From NCBI RefSeq assembly GCF_020700235.1, contig NZ_CP085307.1, positions 1-64,000 of the forward strand: a DNA stretch of 64,000 nt. Direction: 5' to 3'. Below, in pieces: positions 9,303 to 18,351 of the stretch. This DNA is from Haladaptatus pallidirubidus (GTDB lineage Archaea; Halobacteriota; Halobacteria; Halobacteriales; Haladaptataceae). How positions within the stretch are numbered: the first letter of the stretch is position 1; every line of letters starts with the position of its first letter. Under the pieces are notes generated by a model that searched no databases, was not told where the DNA came from, and worked only from the letters and a program-made list of their open reading frames with translations. A program made the translations under genes and the position numbers.

Positions 9303-10193
9303 TCACGATTGTAGGTCACCTTCCTGCTCGTCTGATCTAACCGTCAATACAGGTGTGTGAGCGGTTCTGACGACTCGTTCGGCGACACTCCCCATCACGA
9401 AACGATCGAGTCCTGTCCGCCCATGCGTTCCAAGAACAATCATGTCGATATCATGTTTCTCAGCATATTCGAGGATATCCTTGTGTGGGAACCCCTCGAC
9501 AACCATCTCCTCAGTTTGAAGATTGAGGGATGAAGCTTCTGCCGTAATATCTTCGATGGCCTCTTGTCCCGTTTCCGTAAGCATATCGCGGACCACCGAA
9601 CTTGTCCCGTACTTACTATCGACGACATAGAGAGCATGGACTGTTGCATTGTACCGGGTGGCGATATCGGTCCCGTGCTCGATTGCGCCTGTAGAGCCAG
9701 GACTGCCATCGGTGGCGATGAGGATATCGGAGTAGTTAGTGGCTTGCGCTTGCTCGGTCACGCGGACAGTGAGAACGGGAATGGGCGACCCTCGAACAAC
9801 AGCGTTCGTAACGCTTCCGAGTAGATATCGGTCGACGCCTGTTCTACCATGTGTGCCCATTGCGATGAGGTCGATATCATGCTCGTCTACATAGTCGAGA
9901 ATGACGTTAGCAGGAGCCCCGTGACGAGTACTTCGAATGACCTCGATAGCCTCGTTTACACAACTTGCTTTCGTTTCGACTCCCTCGGTGGCGCGTTCGC
10001 CTTCCTGTTCGCGCTCTTCGTAGAGTGAGACCCAAACCGAATCATCAGTAAAATCCTCTTTCGCATAACCGAGCTCGACCGCGTACAAGGCGTGGATCAT
10101 TGCACCGTAATGATTCGCGAGCGCGATCCCATGTGCTATCGCACCTTCGGCACTCGCACTCCCGTCGGTTGGGATGAGAATTTTCTCGTACAT
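9303..10193 (-). CDS. Tandem universal stress protein (two UspA domains)
   Basis: 296 residues made of two complete UspA domains. Domain 1 begins MYEKILIPTDGSASAEGAIAHG and ends with the ATP-binding GTHGRTGVDRYLLGS; domain 2 begins ILIATDGSPGSTGAIEHG and ends GTHGRTGLDRFVMGS. Both carry the G-2x-G-9x-G(S) nucleotide pattern. The fusion is a common haloarchaeal form. One of three USP loci within 4 kb, fitting a stress-response neighbourhood. Confidence 0.92.
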   Translation of the reverse strand: MYEKILIPTDGSASAEGAIAHGIALANHYGAMIHALYAVELGYAKEDFTDDSVWVSLYEEREQEGERATEGVETKASCVNEAIEVIRSTRHGAPANVILDYVDEHDIDLIAMGTHGRTGVDRYLLGSVTNAVVRGSPIPVLTVRVTEQAQATNYSDILIATDGSPGSTGAIEHGTDIATRYNATVHALYVVDSKYGTSSVVRDMLTETGQEAIEDITAEASSLNLQTEEMVVEGFPHKDILEYAEKHDIDMIVLGTHGRTGLDRFVMGSVAERVVRTAHTPVLTVRSDEQEGDLQS

Positions 10194-10574
10194 GGCTGCT
10201 TTCTAGTATAGGAGTGGCGTTTCCTTAATTGGGAGGTACCATTGGGGTACTCATCTCCCAGAAATGGTTAGGTGGAGTATGACGAACACAGAGTCCGGGA
10301 CTGTGGTGTTGAGCTGAACATCGAATGGCCGTCAAAGACGTGAAAGCGGATATCGTCTTGGCAGTCAAAGGTGCTACCGATGCATTACGACCAACTCGAA
10401 GTTCGTGAGAAAGAGCAGGACGGCCAGAAGATCATTCAGATTGACGGGTACCTTCATCCGCTACCTGAATCAAAACACACCGAATATTGACGGATTGCGA
10501 TTATCGACCTCACAGAAGATCAAGTCCAAGAACTGCACTCCCGATTCGAAGAATTCCTCTCGGAATAAAATGGG
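10194..10574. other. Intergenic stretch containing a small decayed gene
   Basis: Apart from the pseudogene at 10380-10568, the part at 10320-10380 has a short open frame starting MAVKDVKADIVLAVKGATDALR that stops after 27 codons and resembles nothing I can name. No terminators or RNA genes seen. Confidence 0.4.
10380..10568 (+). pseudogene. Small uncharacterised protein with internal stop
   Basis: Reading from ATG 10380 gives HYDQLEVREKEQDGQKIIQI and DGYLHPLPESKHTEY, then a TGA at 10488-10490, and in the same frame RIAIIDLTEDQVQELHSRFEEFLSE and a final TAA. The acidic, well-behaved sequence on both sides of the stop argues that this was a roughly 62-residue protein with one nonsense mutation. 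Family not recognised. It converges on the USP gene at 10575. Confidence 0.55.
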
Positions 10575-11024
10575 TTATCGGACGACTGTGACCATGACCG
10601 GGGAACGATGTACCACTTTTTCGGCAACCGAGCCGAGCACAACGTGTGAAAGTCCAGTCCGACCGTGTGTACCCATGATAATATGGTCAATGTCGTGATC
10701 CGCAGTGTACTCCACAATTTGATGTGCTGGATCACCCATCTTAATCACGCTTTCGAACGGCAGTTCGTGTTCTTCGACCCGCTCTCGCGCCTGTTCGTGC
10801 AGTTCTTCAGCGTCGTTCCAATACTTTTCGTACCACTCCTGAGAATAGGCTGGCATCCCTGATTTGCCAACAGGCGATTGATATCCAGGTGTGAGTGGAT
10901 CGACATCAAACGGGTTGATGATGGTTATAACGTTGATTTCTACGTCAGGGACTGTTAGAGCGTACTCAAGCGCCTGATCAGCCTGGGGAGACCCATCTAA
11001 CGGGACAAGAACGTGCTCGCTCAT
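10575..11024 (-). CDS. Universal stress protein (single UspA domain)
   Basis: 149 residues, full UspA length. Starts MSEHVLVPLDGSPQADQALEYAL and ends with GTHGRTGLSHVVLGSVAEKVVHRSPVMVTVVR, including the ATP-binding glycines. An insert around residues 40-75 rich in Tyr/Pro (PLTPGYQSP, MPAYSQEWYEKYW) is typical of one haloarchaeal USP subgroup. Probably responds to energy or salt stress; specific role unknown. Confidence 0.92.
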   Translation of the reverse strand: MSEHVLVPLDGSPQADQALEYALTVPDVEINVITIINPFDVDPLTPGYQSPVGKSGMPAYSQEWYEKYWNDAEELHEQARERVEEHELPFESVIKMGDPAHQIVEYTADHDIDHIIMGTHGRTGLSHVVLGSVAEKVVHRSPVMVTVVR

Positions 11025-11284
11025 ACCCAGTACCCCAATGGGCCTTGCTATAGAGATTCACTCTTCTCACCGCTGTTTTCCGGGGATGAAGTAACGTGAG
11101 GTCTTACAAGGGGAAAGAAGTCTGTTCAGATGATTCATATGGAGATAACAGAGCAGATGAATATAAAATGCGGCCTGAACACCAACTTGATCTGGGACTC
11201 AACCGTACTCCCTTATTGTCCCCGTTCTCCCATGGTATAAACGCACTCACACTTTTGAGACTGCGTGTCGTTCTCAGACCTGCG

Positions 11285-11494
11285 ATGACAGCCGTGAAAA
11301 TCATCAAAGTACTGGGAACGTCGACCGAATCCTGGGAAGATGCTGCTCGTGAAGCAGTCGAACAAGCAAGCCAGACGGTCGAAGAAATTCGTGGTGTGGA
11401 GATCGAGGATTGGACCGCGTCTGTCGAAAACGGTGCGATTACCGAATACAAGGCGACTGTCGAGATCGCCTTCCCGGTTCATGAGCGTTCGTAG
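11285..11494 (+). CDS. Dodecin-family flavin-binding protein
   Basis: 69 residues from ATG 11285, the normal dodecin length. KIIKVLGTSTESWEDAAREAV and TEYKATVEIAFPV fit the family. Dodecins form 12-mer shells that store riboflavin/FMN between stacked tryptophans. Here the stacking-Trp position of Halobacterium salinarum dodecin aligns with Gly37, while a Trp occurs at residue 43, so this belongs to the other dodecin-like branch (RGVEIEDWTASVENG). The longer open frame reaching back to 11096 is not coding-like. Confidence 0.85.
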   Translation: MTAVKIIKVLGTSTESWEDAAREAVEQASQTVEEIRGVEIEDWTASVENGAITEYKATVEIAFPVHERS

Positions 11495-11596
11495 GTGCTC
11501 GTACCACCGACAGACTCTCTCTTTCACACTAATCGGGGGAGTCGGTAGCTCATCGAAATCGGCGATCGATTTACGTCAGACGCCTAACTACCCATC

Positions 11597-13385
11597 ATGT
11601 CCACGGACTCCATAACCCTGCCTATCAAACCGGTCACTAACGACCCGCTCGAAGAGCGACTGACGACGAACGTGACGCAAAAGGTTCTCCCTGCCCGATA
11701 TCTCCAAACAGATGCGACCGGGAACGTCATCGAGACGCCCCACCAATTGTTCGAACGGGTCACTCGGAACATCGCGATGGTGGAGGCAACCTACGGGAAC
11801 GATGTCGAGCACTGGGCAACTCGGTTCGAGGAGTTGATGACTCGACTTGAGTTCATGCCGAATTCCCCGACACTGATGAACGCTGGCACAGATATCCAAC
11901 AACTGGCGGCATGTTTCGTCCTTACGCCCCACGATTCGATCGATTCGGTCTTCGAGACGGTGAAACAGGCCGCCACTATCTTCCAAAGCGGCGGTGGCGT
12001 CGGATATTCATTTTCGCAGCTTCGGCCTCGGGGTGACCGAATTTGGTCGACCGGCGGGACGACAAGTGGCCCCGTCTCGTTCATGCGTGTCTACGATACC
12101 ATGTGTGAACAGATCAGGCAGGGTGGCAAACGTCGAGGGGCACAAATGGGCATTTTGCGTGCCGACCATCCGGACATTGGTCGTTTCTGTGTCGCCAAAC
12201 GAACTGAGGGAGAGTTCCCGAATTTCAACTTCTCGGTGGGAATTACCGATGAGTTCTACAACGCAGTGAGTGCCGATCGTCGCTATTCACTTTTCAACCC
12301 GCGAACAGGGACGCACCAACTGGTCACGGAGGAAACCGCCCAGTTCTATAGCACAGAGTTCGAGGATGCGTCACCGCTCACTGTTGAAGAAAACATCTGA
12401 CGCGATTACGCCCACACAATCACCGACATCGAACGGTACCGCGGAGCCACGGATCTCGAAATCGGGAAATCGATGACTCTGCCAGCCAGATTCGTTTGGA
12501 CTCTCTTCGTCGATGGCGCATGGCGCAACGGTGAGCCAGGACTGTTCATGCTCGATACGACGAACCGTGACCACTCGTTCGACGTGACGGTTCACCCTGA
12601 CCACTCCATCGATGCAACCAATCCCTGTGGTGAGCAAGGATTAGAACCCTTCGAGGCCTGCACCCTTGGTCACGTGAATCTTTCACTGATGGCAAGAGAC
12701 GACACGACACCATGGTTCGACTTCCAAACCGACGGTAACGACGACCTTGAGATCCTCGTCACAGAGTTCCTCGACCAGGCCATCGAGTGGAACCACCTTA
12801 CGACCGTCGTCCGGGACGGCACACGGTTTCTTGATAACGTGATTTCGGCATCGGCGTTTCCGATCCCTGAAATTGAATCAAAAGTTGCTGCACTTCGGAA
12901 GATTGGGCTAGGAATCATGGGATTCGCCGAACTACTCGTCCAACTCGGGGTTCGATATGGGACACCAGCATCGTACGAAATCGCCCGCCAACTCATGGCA
13001 CACATCACCCAAGAATCGAAGCAGATGAGTCACGAGCTAGCAGCTGAGCGCGGCACGTTCCCGCAATGGGCTAATTCCAAATATGCGACCCCGACTGCGT
13101 ATCCAGAGTGGTTCTCGCGACACACGGGTCGTAAGGCAACGAACTGGGCCAATGGATTTCCATTACGCAACCACAGCACGGCGACTATCGCACCGACCGA
13201 GACGACGAGTATGATCGCTAATACATCCGGGGGATGCGAGCCACTGTTCAATGTGGTCTATTTCAAGAATGTCGGCAGAGACGTACAAGGTCGAGAGATG
13301 CTCGTCGAGTTCGACGATTACTTTCTACGAACGTTACAAGCCAACGGCATCGACCCCAAGACGATAGGCGAGGAGGCGAGAACAC
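11597..13385 (+). pseudogene. nrdJ: Class II (adenosylcobalamin) ribonucleotide reductase, broken
   Basis: The frame begins MSTDSITLPIKPVTNDPLEER and carries FMPNSPTLMNAGT, the redox Cys in LAACFVL, GGGVGYSFSQLRPRGD and GPVSFMRVYD. It hits an in-frame TGA at 12398-12400, after VEENI, then continues in the same frame (RDYAHTITDIERY) with VDGAWRNGEPGLF, the radical-site NPCGEQG, IGLGIMGFAELL and ATIAPTETTSMIANTSGGCEP. Homology ends near EEARTLLRA at about 13385, where sequence from the opposite-strand DUF21 gene begins; C-terminal portions normally present are gone. Nonsense plus truncation make activity very unlikely; the cell must rely on another reductase. Confidence 0.85.
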
Positions 13386-14015
13386 TCCTTCGCGCTCTCC
13401 CGTTTCAATCATTTCTTGAATCTCATCCCGAGTCACGTATGATGTCTCAATGGCTGATTGTCCGCCAGTGACACGATTAACCATTCGAGTGAGGTAGTCG
13501 AAAATAACAATCAGAGAAAAGAAAGCATATTCCGCGAATTTTAGCGGGCGTGCGATACGGAGTGCCCATGATTCGGTATTTCCAACCGCATAGGATTTGG
13601 GAGCACTTTCACCGAAAAGTAGGACAATCGATGTAATCCCGAATGTTGAGACGAGAACTGCAGAACTAGGTTCGAAGTAGAACCCCACAATCACTGTCGA
13701 AATCGATGACATCGCAATGTTGACGAGGTTATTCCCAACAAGGACGGTCAGTAGTAAGCGATGCGGATCTGATTTGAGATCCGCAACCGTTTGTGCGCCT
13801 GGTGTTCCCTTCTCAACTAATGCGTCGATTCGGTGCTTCGCGAGCGAGAACATCGCAATTTCGGATGAGGAAAAGAAGGCAGAGAGTCCGAGGAGCACAA
13901 GGAGGACAGCACTTCCAATGAGTGTAATCGTTTTTGTGGAAACCTCTATTCCGAGGTTAGCCTGTAGAACAAAGAGTCCGATATCGAATAGATGAATGCT
14001 GAGTGACGCTACCAT
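13263..14015 (-). pseudogene. DUF21 (CNNM/CorC-like) membrane protein, C-terminally truncated
   Basis: Starts MVASLSIHLFDIGLFVLQ and has the DUF21/CNNM transmembrane domain: LLGLSAFFSSSEIAMFSLAKHRID, VLVGNNLVNIAMSS, FGESAPKSYAVGN. After YVTRDEIQEMIETGEREGV the homology ends at about 13386 and the frame runs 40 codons into the antisense of the ribonucleotide reductase remnant. The CBS pair and CorC_HlyC transporter-associated domain normally following (total about 430-460 residues) are lost. Family proteins are proposed Mg2+/Co2+ or Na+-linked transporters or regulators. Confidence 0.8.
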
Positions 14016-14402
14016 TACCTACAGTATTCAGTAATTCAGAAATTGTTATAGCCTTTGTGATAGTAGTGTTGAGATAGAGCTCGACTAATTGAATCGTTTA
14101 ATTTTGACTGATTTCTGCATTTATCTACTGTATGACTAAGTAGCATGATGACGCCGCGTTCAGATCAATCTCCAATTGATTGTTGGCGTGTTTCTCATCC
14201 TTTGATGAATGTGTCGAACGGAACATTGGAACGCTTGCAGTAGGTTGGCTTGCCGTCCGCAAATCAGACTAGGGTAAAACCGGCAGCAAGAAATTTCATA
14301 CGTGGTTGTTCGACCGCATCTACTAGTACCTCGACTAGAAAGGCGAAGAACGCAGCGCTGAGGTGCTGAAAGAAAACGAGTGGGAAATCTGAAAAAAGGA
14401 CG
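14016..14402. other. Intergenic stretch, no gene seen
   Basis: 387 bp between the truncated DUF21 gene and DUF368. Short antisense frames exist but lack coding character. No hairpin or repeat stood out. Confidence 0.5.
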
Positions 14403-15402
14403 TCACACCGTGTCCAGATCCAGATCGACGGCGTACCAGTCGAGTACCAGAAGTACAACGGCTCCAAAGACGGCTGCACCGGCGAAAGCGATTACAACTT
14501 CTGTTGAAAAACCGACGCCGTTCTGAACCCGCTCTACTGGCGCACGGAGTGCACCCACGACGAGTGCAACAAGGAAGGCCATCGTAGCACGCTTATTTCG
14601 GTCTAACGAACGGCGGACGACCCGTGAGATAGTAAAGAGACCGACAAAGCCACCAAGGATGAACGTTATGACAACCGTCCCGTGGTCGGCCACGTGATTA
14701 ATCGGACCACCCGTGATGACTCTGCTAAGTGCGTCAATGAATTGACTAAGAGTCGTAGACATTCGCGTGTACTGGCCGAGGATGACCAGCAGAAGCGATC
14801 CAGAGATCCCTGGAAGAATCATTGCGCTGACAGCGATGGCTCCAGCGGAGAACACAACGAAGAGGTTGCCACCTTCCAGAATCTCTACTGGACCGGAGAG
14901 GAAGAAGGCGATAATAAAGCCGACGATAGCGGCGGCCGCCTGAAACACTGTCGTAATTTTTAGCTCTCGGAGGAGGATGATGGCCGATGCGGCGATGAGG
15001 CCGAAGAAAAACCCAAGAGTAGTGTCGGATGGTTCTGGTTGGCGATATGGACAATCCGGGTGACGATGATCACGGCGGTGACGAGACCAGTTGCCAGTGA
15101 AAGGCCAAACCAGCCGTCGATGTCCTCCCAAACGGCCAGTGCTTCCCTGATTGATACGCTGCCATCGTGTGGAAGCAATGCAACGAGTAGATGCCATAGG
15201 CGCTCTGGTGTGATGCTGTAATCATATCGATGAGGCGGCCGTAAATCCCTGCTATGAGGGCGATGGTTCCGCCAGAGACCCCTGGCACGGCGTCAGCGCT
15301 TCCCATACAGATACCAATAGTGCAGGTCTGAACCCACTCGCGCAACTCTGGGAGTGAGCCACAGAGCGTGGGCAACTCCTTAGTTGACTGGTCGGCCGTC
15401 AT
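14403..15402 (-). pseudogene. DUF368 membrane protein with two frameshifts
   Basis: Three consecutive frames on the minus strand together spell a DUF368 protein of about 330 residues: MTADQSTKELPTL through GICMGSADAVPGVSGGTIALIAGIYGRLIDMITA; then ITPERLWHLLVALLPHDGSVSIRE to HPTLLLGF; then FFGLIAASAIILLRELK to the end, including a second GISGSLLLVILGQY. Shift 1 is near 15218; shift 2 falls in a five-A run at 15007-15011, where six would restore the frame. DUF368 proteins are polytopic membrane proteins, several linked to polyprenyl-phosphate recycling/translocation in bacteria and archaea. Decay or homopolymer error are both possible. Confidence 0.8.
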
Positions 15403-15906
15403 ATGATATTTTCTCTCCAATAGGAATTCATTTTGATCACATTTCTAATAGTACAGATACTCATAAATAGTACAAGTATCAATTCATGAGAGATGACTGT
15501 TGCTGACAATCGATGTTTCAAATGATGACTACGGACTCGGCGTATCAGCTTCACAGGAGATGGGTGGATCGATAGCCATTTATTCGTTTCCAAGATTCCG
15601 CGGTGATTATTTTACGTCTGAACTCCAAATTCGGCATGGCTCTGTTTGGGCATCTCATCCACTGTATTCTGCTGGCGTGTGTAGAAATTAGTATCCTCTT
15701 CACTATCCTCTTTGACTGGAGAAATTCCGTAAACAGGGCATGATTGAGTTTTTGTGATAGGTGACCATTAGAGGACGGTAAAAGCATCTCCAATAAAGAA
15801 AACGGTAACTAGGAGTCGGCCGAGACTCCCGAGAAAGGTGGTGAGCGTGAATTTAAAATAATCTTCTTCGAGTATGGCAAAGGCATAAATCGAGATTGTT
15901 AATTAA
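15403..15906. other. AT-rich intergenic stretch with a membrane-protein fragment
   Basis: Between DUF368 and the mini beta-helix gene. The only coding-like piece is the minus-strand fragment at 15768-15903 listed separately. The rest (15403-15767) shows nothing I can support. Confidence 0.45.
15768..15903 (-). pseudogene. C-terminal fragment of a membrane protein
   Basis: About 44 codons without a start, bounded upstream by an in-frame stop, reading LTISIYAFAILEEDYFKFTL then TTFLGSLGRLLVTVFFIGDAF. The hydrophobic, GRL-containing tail looks like the end of a polytopic protein, possibly VTT/DedA-like, but this is too short to assign. Probably debris. Confidence 0.3.
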
Positions 15907-16548
15907 CTATTGACGTTGAACGTGTGGTTGAGATCGATCTTGATTGTATTCTCCTCGGCTAACATTCCCAACTGTATTTCCTTCGAAATGTATTGATGAA
16001 ATAGAAATATCATTACTTGGCTGATCAATAATTATTCCAAAAAGGTTGTTGGTTAGTCGTCCACCGATAACTTTACTATTAGTGCTATTCCAGATTGTGA
16101 CCCCCTCTGCGTTCCGCCATGCATCAACATCTCGAATCATGATATCTGATGCATTAGCAATGTGAACACCTCGATTCCACCGAGTAGCTTTGACCGAGCG
16201 AACAGTAACATCAGATACACCATGTGGATTTGACACGAGAACAGCAGTGGAATCAGTCGCGCCCCTACCAGTGAGCGTGTGTTCACCACCTCGAAGCGTT
16301 ACATGGCTCTCTTTGATCCGAATACAACTACTTGCGAGCCCCCCACCTTGGATATCTTGGGTCAATATGTAGGTTCCTTCTTCAGAAATCACAGTACAAT
16401 GGGATATCGGAACCGGTTCTTCTGTTGATGGTGTTAGACCGAGTAACGCCGGTTGCACCACGAGACCAGATACAGTAAGGATGATACCAAACCCTAACAA
16501 TAGAACGACCCATTTAGCCTTGGAGGAGAGGAAGCGTGTGAGAACCAT
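15907..16548 (-). CDS. Small membrane-anchored right-handed beta-helix (NosD-like) protein
   Basis: 213 residues. One N-terminal TM/signal segment (about 13-33), then a Thr/Ser linker, SHCTVISEEGTYILTQDI, and parallel beta-helix rungs (VTLRGGEHTLTGRG, VSDVTVRSVKATRWNRGVHI, SDIMIRDVDAWRNAEGVTIW). This CASH/NosD-type repeat fold is usually 350 residues or more; here only five to six rungs exist. It shares layout with the protein at 34145-34711. Probably extracytoplasmic; carbohydrate binding is a guess. A start-proximal promoter was not identified. Confidence 0.75.
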   Translation of the reverse strand: MVLTRFLSSKAKWVVLLLGFGIILTVSGLVVQPALLGLTPSTEEPVPISHCTVISEEGTYILTQDIQGGGLASSCIRIKESHVTLRGGEHTLTGRGATDSTAVLVSNPHGVSDVTVRSVKATRWNRGVHIANASDIMIRDVDAWRNAEGVTIWNSTNSKVIGGRLTNNLFGIIIDQPSNDISISSIHFEGNTVGNVSRGEYNQDRSQPHVQRQ

Positions 16549-16707
16549 TCAATACTTCGATTTAAACTAGTAGTATAAAATTCGCACGGTTACCAATCGA
16601 TAAGCACAACAGTGACAGATTATGTGGGGGTTATGAGGTTATTTTGTGGTCCTTCTTAGCCACAAGCTACTTTATAGAAAAACAACAGTTTTTTGGAAAA
16701 CCACTAT

Positions 16708-16718
16708 TTATTTATATA
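16708..16718 (+). promoter_or_regulatory. TATA box for the winged-helix regulator
   Basis: TTATTTATATA-type sequence about 25-30 bp ahead of the GTG at 16740, the spacing expected for a haloarchaeal leaderless transcript. Position inferred from sequence only. Confidence 0.55.
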
Positions 16719-16739
16719 CTCCTTTATCTATGACCATTC

Positions 16740-17111
16740 GTGAGCAAAGAATGGGATCCCGAAAACATTTTTGATGTGCTTGGGAATGCACAAGCCCGTC
16801 AGATACTCGTTTTAGCTGATTTAAAGCCAATGTCGGCCCAAGAACTAGCTCACCATTGCGAAACATCATTGCCTACTGTTTACCGCCGAATAAATGAGTT
16901 AGTAAATTATGACCTTTTACAAAAACAAACTAAGACAGAAGATGGTGCCCATTACCAAGTGTTTAAGACAGATCTCAAGAAGGTTTGTTTTGAAATCGAC
17001 GAAGGTGGCTTCACAATAGATGTACAACTTAAGAGACAAATGGTCGATAAATTTGAAGAATTTTGGCAGAATTTTCAAATGTCTGACGAAAAAAGGAGTG
17101 ATTTGGAATGA
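16740..17111 (+). CDS. Winged-helix transcriptional regulator (ArsR-like)
   Basis: 123 residues from GTG 16740. NIFDVLGNAQARQILVLADLKPMSAQELA and CETSLPTVYRRINELVNYDLL make a winged helix-turn-helix. The tail (KRQMVDKFEEFWQNFQM) may be a dimerisation helix. Its stop overlaps the next gene by four bases (ATGA). The pair HTH + DUF7521 small membrane protein is frequent in Halobacteria and suggests the membrane protein senses or tethers the regulator. Codon use is much more AT-rich than the genes at 18-30 kb. Confidence 0.85.
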   Translation: MSKEWDPENIFDVLGNAQARQILVLADLKPMSAQELAHHCETSLPTVYRRINELVNYDLLQKQTKTEDGAHYQVFKTDLKKVCFEIDEGGFTIDVQLKRQMVDKFEEFWQNFQMSDEKRSDLE

Positions 17112-17446
17112 TTGAGCTACTGTCTCTTATCTTTGCACAAGGAGGTCGTCTGCCTGCCGAATTTTTTGGATTTATATTTGCAAATATTCTCACCCTTCTT
17201 TTTGGGAGTATCCTTACCCTCCTTAGTTATCGTGCATACCATCTTAGGAAAACTCAACCATTTAAATTTGCAACCATAGGTTTTGCTGTAATTACGTTTG
17301 GATCAATACTCGAAGCAATCTATGAGGTGGGAGTAAGACGTAGTTTTGATCTTTCAAGCCAAGAATTAATTGCTCTCCATTCTGTAGAAAGTTTGCTGTT
17401 AGCTCTTGGACTCGGTTTACTCTTCTACTCTATCTCCCGACAGTAA
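17108..17446 (+). CDS. DUF7521-type small membrane protein
   Basis: 112 residues, three hydrophobic segments (FFGFIFANILTLLFGSILTLL, FKFATIGFAVITFGSILEAIYE, SVESLLLALGLGLLFYSI). It matches the layout of the haloarchaeal family now called DUF7521, usually encoded just behind a winged-helix regulator, as here with an ATGA overlap. Function unknown; likely an accessory or sensor for the upstream regulator. Confidence 0.72.
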   Translation: MIELLSLIFAQGGRLPAEFFGFIFANILTLLFGSILTLLSYRAYHLRKTQPFKFATIGFAVITFGSILEAIYEVGVRRSFDLSSQELIALHSVESLLLALGLGLLFYSISRQ

Positions 17447-17523
17447 ATAATCAATTCTATATAGTGAAAATATAAATTGGAATAGAAGTGGTTTTAAACA
17501 ATTAATAATATAGAAAGGATAAT

Positions 17524-17800
17524 TTAGTTCAGGTCGCTACTCCAATCAGTATCGGCGAAGCGTTCTTCGCGCACAGCAAATGGACTAAAGACCATCGTTC
17601 GATTAGTGATTGTCGCCAGGCATAGTGCATACGAGAATAGAATCGATATAGGTGTAAGCGTTAATGTCGTGAGTGCCGTGATGAAAAGGAGCGATGATAT
17701 TTGACCTATCGGGACACAGAGTTTGCAACGTTGTGTTTGGTGAGTATTACACCCAACTAGTCGATGTACTCTTTCTTCTAAACAAGTTCTATTGTGATTA
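17524..17800 (-). pseudogene. Gene fragment with cysteine/histidine cluster and TM segment
   Basis: An open minus-strand frame of about 92 codons with no start codon, bounded upstream by a stop. It reads LVGCNTHQTQRCKLCVPIGQ (a C-x2-H...C-x2-C knuckle) followed by two hydrophobic stretches and ends SPFAVREERFADTDWSSDLN. The acidic tail is coding-like. Could be the C-terminal half of a zinc-ribbon membrane protein whose start has decayed. Family not recognised. Confidence 0.35.
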
Positions 17801-17804
17801 GACG

Positions 17805-18351
17805 ATCACTCGCTACTTTCGGTAAAAAAGTTGCAATAGAAAATTAGCTTGGCACGAAAGATGTGTCTCGCTCCAGGGATTCTTTATTGACGAGAATACG
17901 TCTCGGATTATTGACAATAATTGGGGAAATCTGGTATGATACTCCTGACGGCTCAGTGCTATTCCTAAAGAGATAATGGCTGACAATATCTTTGAAGTCT
18001 ATTAGGGGAAGGTTTTCAGATTTTGAAACTGGATACCATTACAATCCTAAGTATGTAATCGAATATCTGTTAAGGTCTCTCTGTGTGCTATCTGGCCAGG
18101 CAATCATGTAAATATTGTTATGATATAGTTGGTGGAACTGTATTTTCAAATTTTGAAAAACGAATCATCACGTTCATAGGTCAATATCATAAACAATTTT
18201 ACATTCGGGTCAATTTGCTGCTGGTGTTAGAATTAGTATATAAATCTATTAATGGTCTAATTAATGTTTAGTTTAACTAAATAATACTATAGCACATTAT
18301 ATTTACTGTGGTCACATGATCGCCATACCCGCGTCGCGCCCGACCTGCGAC
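17805..18351. other. AT-rich intergenic stretch, nothing supportable
   Basis: About 550 bp of low-complexity AT-rich DNA that ends abruptly at the GC-rich glycan cluster near 18.3 kb. A 62-codon frame at 18083-18271 has no coding character. The composition step may mark an insertion boundary. Confidence 0.5.

Noticed and set aside
12398..12400. TGA as selenocysteine or recoded codon in the ribonucleotide reductase
   Set aside because: The position is not a known Sec site, no SECIS-like structure was seen, and the gene is also truncated at its 3' end.
18083..18271. A 62-codon frame in AT-rich DNA
   Set aside because: No ribosome-binding site, no homology and composition no different from the surrounding noncoding DNA.
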